A stretch of DNA of 6,797 nucleotides from Bacteroidota bacterium (GTDB lineage: Bacteria; Bacteroidota; Bacteroidia; Chitinophagales; UBA2359), in contig JAHDCM010000037.1 of the NCBI GenBank assembly GCA_020629895.1, forward strand, positions 6,859-13,655, in the 5' to 3' direction. Each line of letters starts with the position of its first letter. Within the stretch, counting starts at the first letter, position 1. Below are positions 1 to 6,757 of the stretch, in pieces. The notes under the pieces were generated by a model that saw nothing but the letters and a program-made list of their open reading frames with translations, was not told where the DNA came from and made no database searches. Both the position numbers and the translations under genes were made by a program.

Positions 1-2804
1 ACAAGTACTTCCTCTCCACTACGTAATACACCATTATAATTTCCTTCTACTGAGTACACAGCGTTATCATCATAATCAGGTAAACCACCTGAAACAGAAA
101 GTGTCAATTCATATTCACCATCTACAACTTCTGAACAAGTAATATTAGCAGCAATAGTAATTGGAGATAAACGTAATACTTCGATTCTATTACTAGATAA
201 AGCATAACAGTCACCAGAAATATTACTAATTGTAGCACCTACTGTCACTTCACCTTCTGAAGCTAAACCATAAATATAACAAGTTGCATTTGCTGGCGCA
301 CCTTCAATATTGAATTGAGCGTTGTTTGTAACTGCTAATACAACATTGTTAGCATCTGTTACTACAAATTGGTAATCACCAGCAGCTCCGTCAACTGCAA
401 TATTGATAATATCATCAGTACCATCACCAGAGCAAACAGTTGTTGGATCATTTGTAGAAATACTTCCACCATTTGCAGGACAAACAACAGGAGGATCGAT
501 ACAAGCAGGATCAGCACCAGCTAAGAATGTAACAGGAGTACCTGCAACATCTAAAGCAGCACAAATAGCTCCATCAGCGATAGCAGCAGCTACCTCACCA
601 CCAGTAGAAACACCATCTGTTGCTGGTAAATCTTCATTAAGGATATTAAAAGCATGTACGGTATAATCACCTGGATCTAAACCACCGATAATACCATCAG
701 TAGAAAGCCCTACAATTGAAAGGTCAGCACCTTGTGTAATAACGAAAGCGGTTGTATAACCAGCTGCCGTTGCACCATTCGTGCTAAAGCTTAAAGAAAG
801 ACCAGGACAAACACTTGTATTAGCAGGTGCATTTACAGTACCAAAACTAGCTTCACAAGAGAAACAATCTTGTCTAACAACTTCAATAAAGTTATCAGAT
901 AAGAATACACAGTCGCCAGCAATTCCAGAAGCATTTTCTCCAACACCAGGGAAAGATGCCTCGCCATCGTAAGCAACCCCCCAAATACGGCAAGTAGCAC
1001 CAGAACTAGCACCATCAAAATCATTACTAAAAGTAGTTCCTGCAACAGGACCAGCTAAGATATTATTTTGATCATCAGTTACCACATAAGCATAATTTTC
1101 ACCACTACCAGTAGACGTAACACTAATTTCATCAGGACTACCATCACCTACACAAATAGTTGTAGCATCGTTTGTACTTACTTCACCACCAACAGCCGTA
1201 CAGAAGTTACAAGACTCAGGTACAGAAAGTGCCATAGGACCTGCAAAAACGCTACACTTAGCACGGATAGCATCACCATCACCATCAAAGGTAAGAGCTG
1301 TTGCATACACATAGAAACTACCTGTCCCTATTTCTTCATCAGCAGCAAGCTCATCTGCGTTAAGTGTTGTACTATTACCAGAAGTAGTCGTATAGAAAGC
1401 CAACACATTGTCAGCAGGAATATCAAGTGGATCACCTGTTACTAAAGTATCAGCAATAATCCATGCTACTTGTTGATTAGGATCATCCGTTTCTCCTAAA
1501 TTACTTTCAGCTGTAAAAGTCACTTGGAACTCATCACCAGGACAAAGTTCTAAACTTTCAGGTACATCATCAGCAAAAGTAAGTCCTGCCCCACTACAAT
1601 CAATTTTCTTTGCATGGATACAAAACTCACCCTCAGATACGGCACCATCAGCATTAAAACCATCTAACATCACATAATAAGTTGTTCCCATTTCGGTATC
1701 AAGAGTAAAACCAGCAGGCCAGTGATCAGCACTACTATAACCAGGAGCCGAGCTATCATCTTCATTACATGCTACCTCTCTAAAGTTAGCACTTCCACAC
1801 TCACCAGTATATACTGCCATTTGCGTATCACCATCATTGATATAAGTGTCACCCAAGTCACCATCAGCACAAGTTCGAGAAGTATAGATATGGTAAGTAC
1901 CACCATCACCCATAAAAGAGAACCATACTGTTTGATCAAAAGTAACATCATAACCAAACTCGTCTTCAAAATAACAATCTGGTTTTGGCTCATCATCAGA
2001 AGCTGTAGCATCCGTATTAGCAAAAGGTCCACTGATTGTTAACTCTAAGTTTTCACTTGGTAAGTCAAAAGCAATCGCTCCAGTACAAGCATCATTCGCA
2101 GCCAAACAAGCAGCTGCATCTTCAGATACTTCAATATGGTAAGCAGAAGCAGGAAGCATCATTGCTTCAGGATCATAATCGATACCATAACAAATGTCAC
2201 CAATTACAGCTGCAACAACAGCAATTCCATCTTCTACATCAGTTACCGTCAAAGGGCCAAATACACCTTCAGCAATTACTAATAACCCTTCTAATGGAAA
2301 AGGCGTTGGTAATGGATATTCCAATTCAATTCCAAAACCAGCAAGAAGCGTTTGTAATACCACATCACCATTTAGGGTAGTAGCGATATTATCTAACTGC
2401 ACTTGGTCATAAGCAAATCCATAAGAGCTATAAGTACCACCTGGAATTGGCACACCAGAATAATCAACAGCACTTGAAAAATCAAGACCACCATCAGGTG
2501 CTAGCCCAACAATAAATTCACCCTGCTTGGTTTCTACATCTCCATCACTATTTACGAAAGTAATCTCCTTCTGTGGGGTAAGTATCACGTAAGTAAAATC
2601 AGGCAATAACGTTTCTTCTGAAGAAGGGTTACTTGCCACTGCAATACTAGAAGGATCAGATACACCCAGACAAAATGTCGTCCGAGCAGGGGGCGTTACA
2701 GTACCACCATTAGCTCCTTCAGGACATTCCTGAGCCGAAGCATAATTGGCACTGAAAACTAGCATAGCTATCGAAATAGCAAGAGCTAATAAATTTTTTT
2801 TCAT
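1..2804 (-). CDS. Large secreted modular cysteine-rich surface protein (3' end beyond window)
   Basis: Reading leftward from ATG at 2804-2802, the frame stays open for 934 codons to the window edge, so the C-terminus and true length are unknown. Residues 1-24 form a signal peptide (MKK, hydrophobic core, ASA|Q). I see no later membrane segment. In order: an Asp/Gly-rich N-terminal region (26-270) opening with a C27-x17-C45 pattern; a beta-sandwich-like domain (275-400); a linking module (402-534); then modules starting at C535, C650 and C775, each with C-x15-C, where the first and third are clear repeats. Residues 890-934 (SGGLPDY motif) look like the start of another beta-rich repeat resembling the SprB type. 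There are 28 cysteines, so disulfides in an exported protein are likely. Asp-rich stretches such as DGDGD (507-511) could bind calcium, which is inference. Such proteins in Bacteroidota are often adhesins or type IX secretion substrates, but the sorting domain would lie off the window. The exact function is not recognised. Confidence 0.9.
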   Translation of the reverse strand, partial: MKKNLLALAISIAMLVFSANYASAQECPEGANGGTVTPPARTTFCLGVSDPSSIAVASNPSSEETLLPDFTYVILTPQKEITFVNSDGDVETKQGEFIVGLAPDGGLDFSSAVDYSGVPIPGGTYSSYGFAYDQVQLDNIATTLNGDVVLQTLLAGFGIELEYPLPTPFPLEGLLVIAEGVFGPLTVTDVEDGIAVVAAVIGDICYGIDYDPEAMMLPASAYHIEVSEDAAACLAANDACTGAIAFDLPSENLELTISGPFANTDATASDDEPKPDCYFEDEFGYDVTFDQTVWFSFMGDGGTYHIYTSRTCADGDLGDTYINDGDTQMAVYTGECGSANFREVACNEDDSSAPGYSSADHWPAGFTLDTEMGTTYYVMLDGFNADGAVSEGEFCIHAKKIDCSGAGLTFADDVPESLELCPGDEFQVTFTAESNLGETDDPNQQVAWIIADTLVTGDPLDIPADNVLAFYTTTSGNSTTLNADELAADEEIGTGSFYVYATALTFDGDGDAIRAKCSVFAGPMALSVPESCNFCTAVGGEVSTNDATTICVGDGSPDEISVTSTGSGENYAYVVTDDQNNILAGPVAGTTFSNDFDGASSGATCRIWGVAYDGEASFPGVGENASGIAGDCVFLSDNFIEVVRQDCFSCEASFGTVNAPANTSVCPGLSLSFSTNGATAAGYTTAFVITQGADLSIVGLSTDGIIGGLDPGDYTVHAFNILNEDLPATDGVSTGGEVAAAIADGAICAALDVAGTPVTFLAGADPACIDPPVVCPANGGSISTNDPTTVCSGDGTDDIINIAVDGAAGDYQFVVTDANNVVLAVTNNAQFNIEGAPANATCYIYGLASEGEVTVGATISNISGDCYALSSNRIEVLRLSPITIAANITCSEVVDGEYELTLSVSGGLPDYDDNAVYSVEGNYNGVLRSGEEVL
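165..482 (-). repeat. Protein repeat copy B in the surface protein (residues 775-880)
   Basis: Second copy of the module at 864-1202, slightly shorter at about 106 residues. Its cysteines at 775, 791, 842 and 866 match the four in copy A, with spacings 16/51/24 against 16/54/27. Conserved segments at the beginning, middle and end make homology clear by eye. The regular cysteine spacing suggests conserved intramodule disulfides, which is inference. Confidence 0.85.
483..857 (-). repeat. Intervening C-x15-C module between repeat copies (residues 650-774)
   Basis: This module lies between repeat copies A and B. It opens with CEASFGTV and a second cysteine 16 residues on (C650, C666, followed by PG), the same opening spacing as copies A and B. 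Its interior differs: FVITQGADLSIVGLSTDGII, then GLDPGDYTVHAFNI, which reads like a beta-strand-rich extracellular domain. Alternation of two module types (A, this one, B) suggests the protein was built from a two-module repeating unit, and further units may continue past the left edge. Confidence 0.55.
864..1202 (-). repeat. Protein repeat copy A in the surface protein (residues 535-647)
   Basis: This segment encodes a module of about 113 residues that recurs at 165-482. Shared landmarks are GGEVSTNDATTICVGDG at its start (copy B: GGSISTNDPTTVCSGDG), YVVTDDQNNILA (copy B: FVVTDANNVVLA), an ATCRIWGVA strand (copy B: ATCYIYGLA), and GDCVFLSDNFIEVVR at its end (copy B: GDCYALSSNRIEVLR). Four cysteines (535, 551, 605, 632) match in order. 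The codons differ between the copies, so this is an old duplication kept at protein level, not a recent DNA duplication. Confidence 0.85.
1605..1982 (-). other. Beta-sandwich-like domain (CUB / pre-peptidase C-terminal style) in the surface protein
   Basis: Residues about 275-400 carry a pattern I associate with carbohydrate- or protein-binding beta-sandwich domains common in Bacteroidota secreted proteins: TVWFSFMG near 292-299, an aspartate-rich turn before DTQMAVYTGEC (326-336), VACNEDD (344-350), and TTYYVMLDGF (374-383) followed by GEFCIHA (392-398). The order (WF-F strand, DTQ-AVY strand, C-NEDD turn, TYYV-LDG strand, G-F-I strand) is what supports the call. No catalytic motif is visible, so binding or a structural role is more likely than enzymatic activity. 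The family assignment is from memory of motifs and was not searched. Confidence 0.5.
2733..2804 (-). other. Signal peptide of the large surface protein
   Basis: Residues 1-24 show a positively charged start (MKKN), a hydrophobic stretch (LLALAISIAMLVF) and a small-residue cleavage site, ASA before Q25. This is a standard Sec signal peptide of signal peptidase I type. No cysteine sits right after the cleavage site, so it is not a lipoprotein signal. It supports choosing 2804 as the start. Confidence 0.85.
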
Positions 2805-2863
2805 AACGTGATATTTTAGTAATGTTTAGTTTATTTAAAATTTCTAATTTTTTTAGGTTATTT

Positions 2864-2894
2864 CCTATTACAATTTATCTAATTACGTAATAGG
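2864..2894 (-). repeat. Inverted repeat in the surface-protein leader
   Basis: CCTATTA at 2864-2870 is the reverse complement of TAATAGG at 2888-2894, with a 17-base spacer, about 60-90 bases before the start codon. The palindrome ATTACGTAAT (2882-2891) overlaps its right arm. If transcribed from the candidate promoter at 2926-2933 it would lie in the 5' leader. The stem is short and AT-rich, so it may not fold stably. Confidence 0.3.
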
Positions 2895-2925
2895 CATACT
2901 TAAACTAACAAGATAAACTTGACCT

Positions 2926-2933
2926 CAAAAATA
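2926..2933 (-). promoter_or_regulatory. Candidate Bacteroidota -7 promoter element for the surface-protein gene
   Basis: On the minus strand these bases read TATTTTTG, a perfect match to the TAnnTTTG element used by the primary sigma factor of Bacteroidota. Transcription would begin a few bases downstream, near 2919, giving a leader of roughly 115 bases. No good TTTG element is seen at the usual distance upstream; the nearest TTG (2946-2948) is too close. The missing partner element could fit a promoter that needs an activator. The AT-rich context makes chance matches likely. Confidence 0.35.
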
Positions 2934-2970
2934 TCAATTTTTAACCAATAAACTAATTTAGAATCAATGT

Positions 2971-3003
2971 TTTTGTACAAACTTTATTGCTTTTGTACAA
3001 AAG
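2971..3003. promoter_or_regulatory. Tandem palindromes, TTTTGTACAAA twice, 20 bp centre to centre
   Basis: TTTTGTACAAA occurs at 2971-2981 and again at 2991-3001. The first contains the perfect palindrome TTTGTACAAA (2972-2981). The second sits in a 14-bp perfect palindrome, CTTTTGTACAAAAG (2990-3003). Their centres are exactly 20 bp apart, about two helical turns, placing both on one face of the DNA, as expected for two dimers of a transcription factor. They lie about 40-75 bases upstream of the candidate -7 element of the surface-protein gene, a position suited to activation. The regulator is unknown. Confidence 0.5.
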
Positions 3004-3102
3004 AACATGATTCCAAACAAGAATTTTATTGATAATCGACCTTACTTAATATTATTTTAGAGGAAAGAGAGGTATTAGTTGTGTTACAAAAAAGAAGACA
3101 GT

Positions 3103-3117
3103 ATAAATGACTAGACA
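3103..3117. other. 15-base segment complementary to the gcvP translation start
   Basis: ATAAATGACTAGACA on the plus strand is identical to the gcvP message around its start codon (6432 down to 6418, covering -4 to +11). A minus-strand transcript through this point, such as a long gcvP 3' end or an independent small RNA, would therefore carry a perfect 15-base antisense match to the gcvP start. The match stops sharply on both sides. It may be coincidental. Confidence 0.4.
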
Positions 3118-3168
3118 CTTTACTTCTTCACCGATCATTTATATGCAATTTATTACGACGCGAATTAA

Positions 3169-3272
3169 ACAATAAGACTTATTTCAAAGCTTATTGTCAC
3201 TTTAATTGAAAGTGGAAAACAATAATATAGGATAATGTACAAGCACCTTTATCAAAAGATATTGTGCTTGTA
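3169..3272. repeat. Cluster of three stem-loops in the intergenic region
   Basis: Three inverted repeats lie close together. ACAATAAG (3169-3176) pairs with CTTATTGT (3190-3197). CACTTT (3198-3203) pairs with AAAGTG (3209-3214) around AATTG. TACAAGCAC (3238-3246) pairs with GTGCTTGTA (3264-3272), and inside the last one TATC (3250-3253) pairs with GATA (3258-3261) around AAAA. The third, a 9-bp stem with a nested 4-bp stem, is the strongest. None is followed by a clear T-run on either strand, so they do not look like ordinary terminators. They could be part of a small RNA or a long untranslated region. Confidence 0.4.
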
Positions 3273-3469
3273 AAAAGTAAGCACTATGACATGACAATGA
3301 GTAGACATAGTTTTTTTCGCTCCTGTAAATGTACTAATAATTATTTCCGAATAAAAACAGGCAATATTTACACAAAAATGACATCTATCACTTATATCTC
3401 ATAATTGTGTCAGCAGAACCTTACTATTTTACTCTATATCTTTCACAGAGGCAATATTATTCCAAATTT

Positions 3470-3498
3470 AAAAAAATGATTCCAAAAAAAAGGGGAAT
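3470..3498 (-). terminator. Weak candidate intrinsic terminator after gcvP
   Basis: Starting about 17 bases past the gcvP stop on the minus strand, ATTCC (3494-3498) and GGAAT (3479-3483) can form a 5-bp stem with a 10-base loop. It is followed within two bases by a run of seven T (3470-3476). Position and T-run fit an intrinsic terminator, but the stem is short and the loop long, so read-through into the downstream intergenic region is plausible. Confidence 0.35.
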
Positions 3499-3515
3499 AA
3501 GTAAGTTTTTCTTAG

Positions 3516-6428
3516 TCAAGAATTCACAGCTTCCTCTTCCCAACTTTCAATAGATGGACAAGTACACATCAAATTTCGATCTCCATGTGAGTCATTTACA
3601 CGTCCTACACTTGCCCAAAATTTGTGATGATACAACCAAGAAAGTGGGTAAGCCGCTTCCTCTCGACTATAAGCATGGTTCCAATTATTAGCTGTTAGTT
3701 CCTTCAAAGTATGTGGAGCTTGTTTTAGCACATTATCTTCTTCCTTTGCTGTACCTAACTCGATAGAACGAATCTCTTCTCGAATCGCCAACATCGCCGC
3801 ACAAAAGCGATCCATCTCTGCTTTCGATTCGCTTTCTGTTGGTTCAATCATCACAGTACCTGCTACTGGAAAAGATACCGTAGGCGCATGAAAACCATAG
3901 TCCATTAAGCGTTTGGCAATATCTACTACCTCAATCTTAGCCGCTTTTTTAAATGGTCGCATATCCAATATCAGTTCATGGGCAACGGTATCATTCGAGC
4001 CAGTGTACAACACCTCATAAGCTCCTGATAAACAATGCTTCATATAATTGGCATTTAGAATAGCATACTTACTCACCTCTCGTAAGCCTATACTACCCAA
4101 CAATTGAATATAAGCATGAGAAATCAGCAAAATACTAGCACTTCCCCAGGGAGCCGATGCCACTGAGCGAATAGCCGTAGCACTTTGCGATGCTTTATAA
4201 CGATGCCCTGGCAAAAATGGCGCAAGATGTGCTGCCACACAAATAGGCCCCATTCCAGGGCCACCACCACCATGCGGAATACTAAAGGTTTTATGTAGAT
4301 TTAAATGGCAAACATCTGCCCCAATCAATCCGGGACTTGTTAAGCCTACCTGTGCATTCATATTGGCACCATCCATATACACCTGCCCACCATGTTGATG
4401 AATAATCGTACAAACTTCTTGGATTGCCTCCTCAAATACCCCATGTGTAGAGGGATAAGTAATCATCAAAGCCGCCAGTTCATCACTATATTTTTCTGCT
4501 TTTTCTCGTAAATCGTTAACATCTATATTCCCATCAACATCACACTTTACCACCACCACTTTCATACCTGCCATTACTGCACTTGCCGGATTCGTACCGT
4601 GTGCCGACTGTGGAATCAAAGCAATATGGCGGTGTCCTTCTCCCCGATGCTGATGATAAGCACGAATCACCAATAAACCTGTATATTCTCCCTGCGCACC
4701 CGAATTCGGTTGCAACGAACAAGCGGCAAATCCTGTAATATCACTCAACCAAAATTCCAACTCCTCAAAAATTTGTTGATACCCTTTTGCCTGATCAGCA
4801 GGTACAAAGGGATGTAATTGACTAAAAGCAGGAAAACTAAGGGCTAATAATTCAGTAGTAGCATTTAATTTCATCGTACACGATCCCAATGGAATCATTG
4901 AATGTGTCAAAGATAAATCCTTCGCTTCCAACTGTTTGATATAGCGCAACATCTTCGTCTCAGAACGATAATCCTTAAATACTGGATGTTGTAAATAAGG
5001 CGTTGCTCGAAGTAAGTCTTCCGAAAACTGATACCTCTCTTCTAATACAAGTCCACGAGGTGCTTCTTCACCAGCCGCCTCTGCAAATACCTCCCAAATA
5101 GCTTCTACATCTGCTACGGTACAAGTTTCATCCAAGCTAATCCCAATAAAGTCTGTATCTTCAAAATATCGAAAATTAATATCAGCCGTCAATTCTGCGA
5201 CACGTCTTACCCGCAAACCCGAAGTAAAAGTATGCGTGCGTAAGTCAACCAATAAGGTGTCAAAATAAGCGGTATTACATTGTTGATAACCCATTTGTTG
5301 CAGCCCTTTATCTAACAAACGCGTCAAGTCATGCACCCGCGTCGCAATAGCTTTCAAGCCATCTGCCCCATGATATACCGCATACATACCTGCCATAATT
5401 GCCAATAAGGCTTGTGCCGTACATATATTAGAGGTTGCTCGATCACGTCGAATATGTTGTTCGCGCGTTTGTAAAGCCATCCGTAGTGCTTTTTCACCAT
5501 GTCGATCTACCGATACGCCAATTACACGGCCTGGCATTTGACGTACAAACTCCTCTCTAGCAGCAAAATAGGCGGCATGAGGCCCGCCATACCCCATCGG
5601 CACCCCCAAACGCTGTGTATTCCCTACCACCATATCTGCCCCCCACTGTCCAGGGGCTTCCAGTAAAGTTAAACTCAACAAATCAGCTATCACAATCACA
5701 AAGGCACCAACCGCCTTCGCCTTTTCAACAGCAGCTCTAAAATCATGTACCGCCCCATCATGTGCAGGATACTGAAGCACACAAGCAAATACCGCTTCAT
5801 CAAACACAAATTCGTCGAATGCTTGTTGTTGTAGCTCAATCCCTAGCGGCTCCGCCCGACACTGCAAGACATCTACGGTTGTTTCTAAACAAGCATTCGC
5901 CACCAACAATTTATTCACGCTATTATCACGTACTCTTTTGTTGCGTACCCGAAACGCTACCTGCATCGCTTCAGCCGCTGCCGTTCCTTCATCCAACAAA
6001 GACGCATTAGCAATAGCCATGCCCGTCAAATCAGCCACAACTGTTTGAAAATTCAATAAGGCTTCTAATCGCCCTTGTGATATTTCAGCCTGATAAGGGG
6101 TATATTGCGTGTACCAGCCTGGATTTTCTAAAATATTGCGTTGTATAACAGGAGGCACAATCGTTCCATAATAACCCATTCCAATATAGGAGCGATACAC
6201 TTTATTTTTAGCTGCCACCTCTTGCATCTGCTGCCAGTATGCATATTCTGAAATAGCCGCTCCCACTTCCAAGTCCTTCTCGGTACGTATGGATGCTGGA
6301 ATTGTTTGGTCTACTAAATCCTCTAAAGAATGCATGCCTATGGCTGCTAACATTTCTTTTACCTCTTCTTTTGTCGGTCCTACATGACGATCAAAAAATG
6401 TTTGATAAGCCTGATGATGTCTAGTCAT
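3516..6428 (-). CDS. gcvP: Glycine dehydrogenase (decarboxylating), P-protein of the glycine cleavage system
   Basis: This complete 970-residue cytoplasmic enzyme uses pyridoxal phosphate to decarboxylate glycine and passes the aminomethyl group to the lipoyl arm of GcvH, feeding one-carbon units to folate through GcvT. It is the fused P1+P2 form, close to the E. coli length (957). The P1-like half (about 1-450) has the signature SYIGMGYYGT (80-89), the block NPGWYTQYTPYQAEISQGR (102-120) and NASLLDEGTAAAEAM (141-155). The P2-like half holds GSCTMKLN (515-522) and the cofactor lysine K713 in LNLHKTFSIPHGGGGPGMG, plus the typical C-terminal RNLMCTCPSIE. All expected motifs are intact. TAA lies in frame immediately before ATG at 6428, so no longer N-terminus is possible. 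There is no Shine-Dalgarno sequence, only an A-rich stretch about 15 bases upstream, normal for Bacteroidota. It appears to stand alone: gcvT, gcvH and lpd are not in the window. No glycine riboswitch fits in the short leader. Confidence 0.98.
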   Translation of the reverse strand: MTRHHQAYQTFFDRHVGPTKEEVKEMLAAIGMHSLEDLVDQTIPASIRTEKDLEVGAAISEYAYWQQMQEVAAKNKVYRSYIGMGYYGTIVPPVIQRNILENPGWYTQYTPYQAEISQGRLEALLNFQTVVADLTGMAIANASLLDEGTAAAEAMQVAFRVRNKRVRDNSVNKLLVANACLETTVDVLQCRAEPLGIELQQQAFDEFVFDEAVFACVLQYPAHDGAVHDFRAAVEKAKAVGAFVIVIADLLSLTLLEAPGQWGADMVVGNTQRLGVPMGYGGPHAAYFAAREEFVRQMPGRVIGVSVDRHGEKALRMALQTREQHIRRDRATSNICTAQALLAIMAGMYAVYHGADGLKAIATRVHDLTRLLDKGLQQMGYQQCNTAYFDTLLVDLRTHTFTSGLRVRRVAELTADINFRYFEDTDFIGISLDETCTVADVEAIWEVFAEAAGEEAPRGLVLEERYQFSEDLLRATPYLQHPVFKDYRSETKMLRYIKQLEAKDLSLTHSMIPLGSCTMKLNATTELLALSFPAFSQLHPFVPADQAKGYQQIFEELEFWLSDITGFAACSLQPNSGAQGEYTGLLVIRAYHQHRGEGHRHIALIPQSAHGTNPASAVMAGMKVVVVKCDVDGNIDVNDLREKAEKYSDELAALMITYPSTHGVFEEAIQEVCTIIHQHGGQVYMDGANMNAQVGLTSPGLIGADVCHLNLHKTFSIPHGGGGPGMGPICVAAHLAPFLPGHRYKASQSATAIRSVASAPWGSASILLISHAYIQLLGSIGLREVSKYAILNANYMKHCLSGAYEVLYTGSNDTVAHELILDMRPFKKAAKIEVVDIAKRLMDYGFHAPTVSFPVAGTVMIEPTESESKAEMDRFCAAMLAIREEIRSIELGTAKEEDNVLKQAPHTLKELTANNWNHAYSREEAAYPLSWLYHHKFWASVGRVNDSHGDRNLMCTCPSIESWEEEAVNS

Positions 6429-6493
6429 TTATGCTCAGTTTTTTAATGAAAGGTTTTTTGGGTCGAAAATGACTTGTTTGGACAAATTTCCCG

Positions 6494-6501
6494 CAAAAGT
6501 A
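6494..6501 (-). promoter_or_regulatory. Candidate Bacteroidota -7 promoter element for gcvP
   Basis: The minus strand reads TACTTTTG followed by CGGG, a perfect TAnnTTTG match, ending 65 bases before the gcvP start codon. The transcript would begin near 6488, giving a leader of about 60 bases. The -33 region has only AT-rich sequence and no clear TTTG at the usual spacing. Position and perfect match make this the best promoter candidate in the window. Confidence 0.5.
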
Positions 6502-6509
6502 CAATTGTA
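6500..6509. promoter_or_regulatory. Palindrome TACAATTGTA overlapping the gcvP promoter
   Basis: A 10-bp perfect palindrome shares its first two bases with the candidate -7 element and extends into the spacer. A repressor bound there would block the promoter. Short AT-rich palindromes arise often by chance, so this is only a candidate operator. Confidence 0.25.
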
Positions 6510-6600
6510 TATGCAAAAATTAATTGCCCCTATGTTAAATAATCAATAATAATGGCGTTGCTAAAACAAACAAGCACTTATAGAGTTCATATCTTTATTC
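6510..6600. other. AT-rich spacer with no recognisable feature
   Basis: Between the gcvP promoter region and the repeat element at 6601 I see no open reading frame of useful length, no RNA gene and no convincing regulatory site. The base composition is AT-rich, in contrast to the element on its right. Confidence 0.5.
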
Positions 6601-6612
6601 ATTTGGGCGTGT

Positions 6613-6676
6613 CCCCATTTTATTGATTTTTGCCTGTGTTCTTGCAGGAACACAGGCAAAAATCAATAAAACGGGG
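6613..6676. repeat. Long perfect inverted repeat (24-bp arms, 6-base loop, CCCC/GGGG base)
   Basis: The left arm 6618-6641 and right arm 6648-6671 are perfect reverse complements over 24 bases, separated by the loop TTGCAG (6642-6647). One A/C mismatch (6617 and 6672) is followed by four more pairs, CCCC (6613-6616) with GGGG (6673-6676). This is by far the strongest hairpin in the window. No T-run follows directly on either strand, so it is not a standard intrinsic terminator. It fills the variable-hairpin position of the surrounding repeat element. Confidence 0.9.
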
Positions 6677-6725
6677 TCGGGCTATCCGTTTTTAGTTGTC
6701 TCATAGCTACTAGTTCAGCATAGTC

Positions 6726-6757
6726 CTAGCGGTGTCTTCCGTTGTCAGCCCCGCTAG
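6726..6757. repeat. Stem-loop in the tail of the repeat element
   Basis: CTAGCGG (6726-6732) is the reverse complement of CCGCTAG (6751-6757), with an 18-base loop. TAGTCC occurs just before the first arm (6721-6726) and again overlapping the end of the second (6755-6760). A further small hairpin, TGCTT-CACA-AAGCA, follows at 6762-6775. The series of hairpins suggests the tail folds as a single strand, either as RNA or during DNA transfer. Confidence 0.5.

Larger units (their letters stand above)
2805..3515. other. 711-base AT-rich intergenic region without a convincing gene
   Basis: Between the start of the surface-protein gene and the stop of gcvP, all frames are closed by frequent stops. 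The region contains a candidate -7 element, a pair of palindromes, a leader inverted repeat, three closely spaced stem-loops, a 15-base segment matching the gcvP start, and a weak gcvP terminator, each listed separately. Stretch 3273-3469 shows nothing beyond AT-rich sequence and a 10-base direct repeat (AGGCAATATT at 3359-3368 and 3449-3458). No tRNA or rRNA is seen. Confidence 0.7.

Noticed and set aside
403..2412. Plus-strand reading frames of 63-125 codons, and two out-of-frame minus-strand ones, over the surface-protein gene
   Set aside because: They are shadows of the long minus-strand coding frame; their products are low-complexity Thr/Ser/Ile/Leu-rich and have no recognisable domain.
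1..2804. CRISPR-like or tandem DNA repeats suggested by recurring ACCATC/GCACCA words
   Set aside because: The words come from repeated Asp-Gly, Gly-Ala and similar codons in the minus-strand protein; spacing is irregular and there are no spacers.
3107..3175. Small plus-strand reading frame of 22 codons beginning MTRH, like the gcvP N-terminus
   Set aside because: The resemblance is only the 15-base match discussed above; after the first four residues nothing is similar, no promoter or translation signal is seen, and the stop falls in a stem-loop.
3238..3272. Strong stem-loop as an intrinsic terminator
   Set aside because: No T-run follows it on either strand, and it lies more than 240 bases past the gcvP stop.
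4540..4722. 60-codon minus-strand frame inside gcvP
   Set aside because: It is out of frame with the intact and well-conserved gcvP and shows no independent features.
5762..6010. 82-codon plus-strand frame opposite gcvP
   Set aside because: It is antisense to a strongly conserved coding region and has no recognisable protein features.
6429..6493. Glycine riboswitch upstream of gcvP
   Set aside because: The predicted leader is only about 60 bases and shows none of the conserved glycine aptamer segments.
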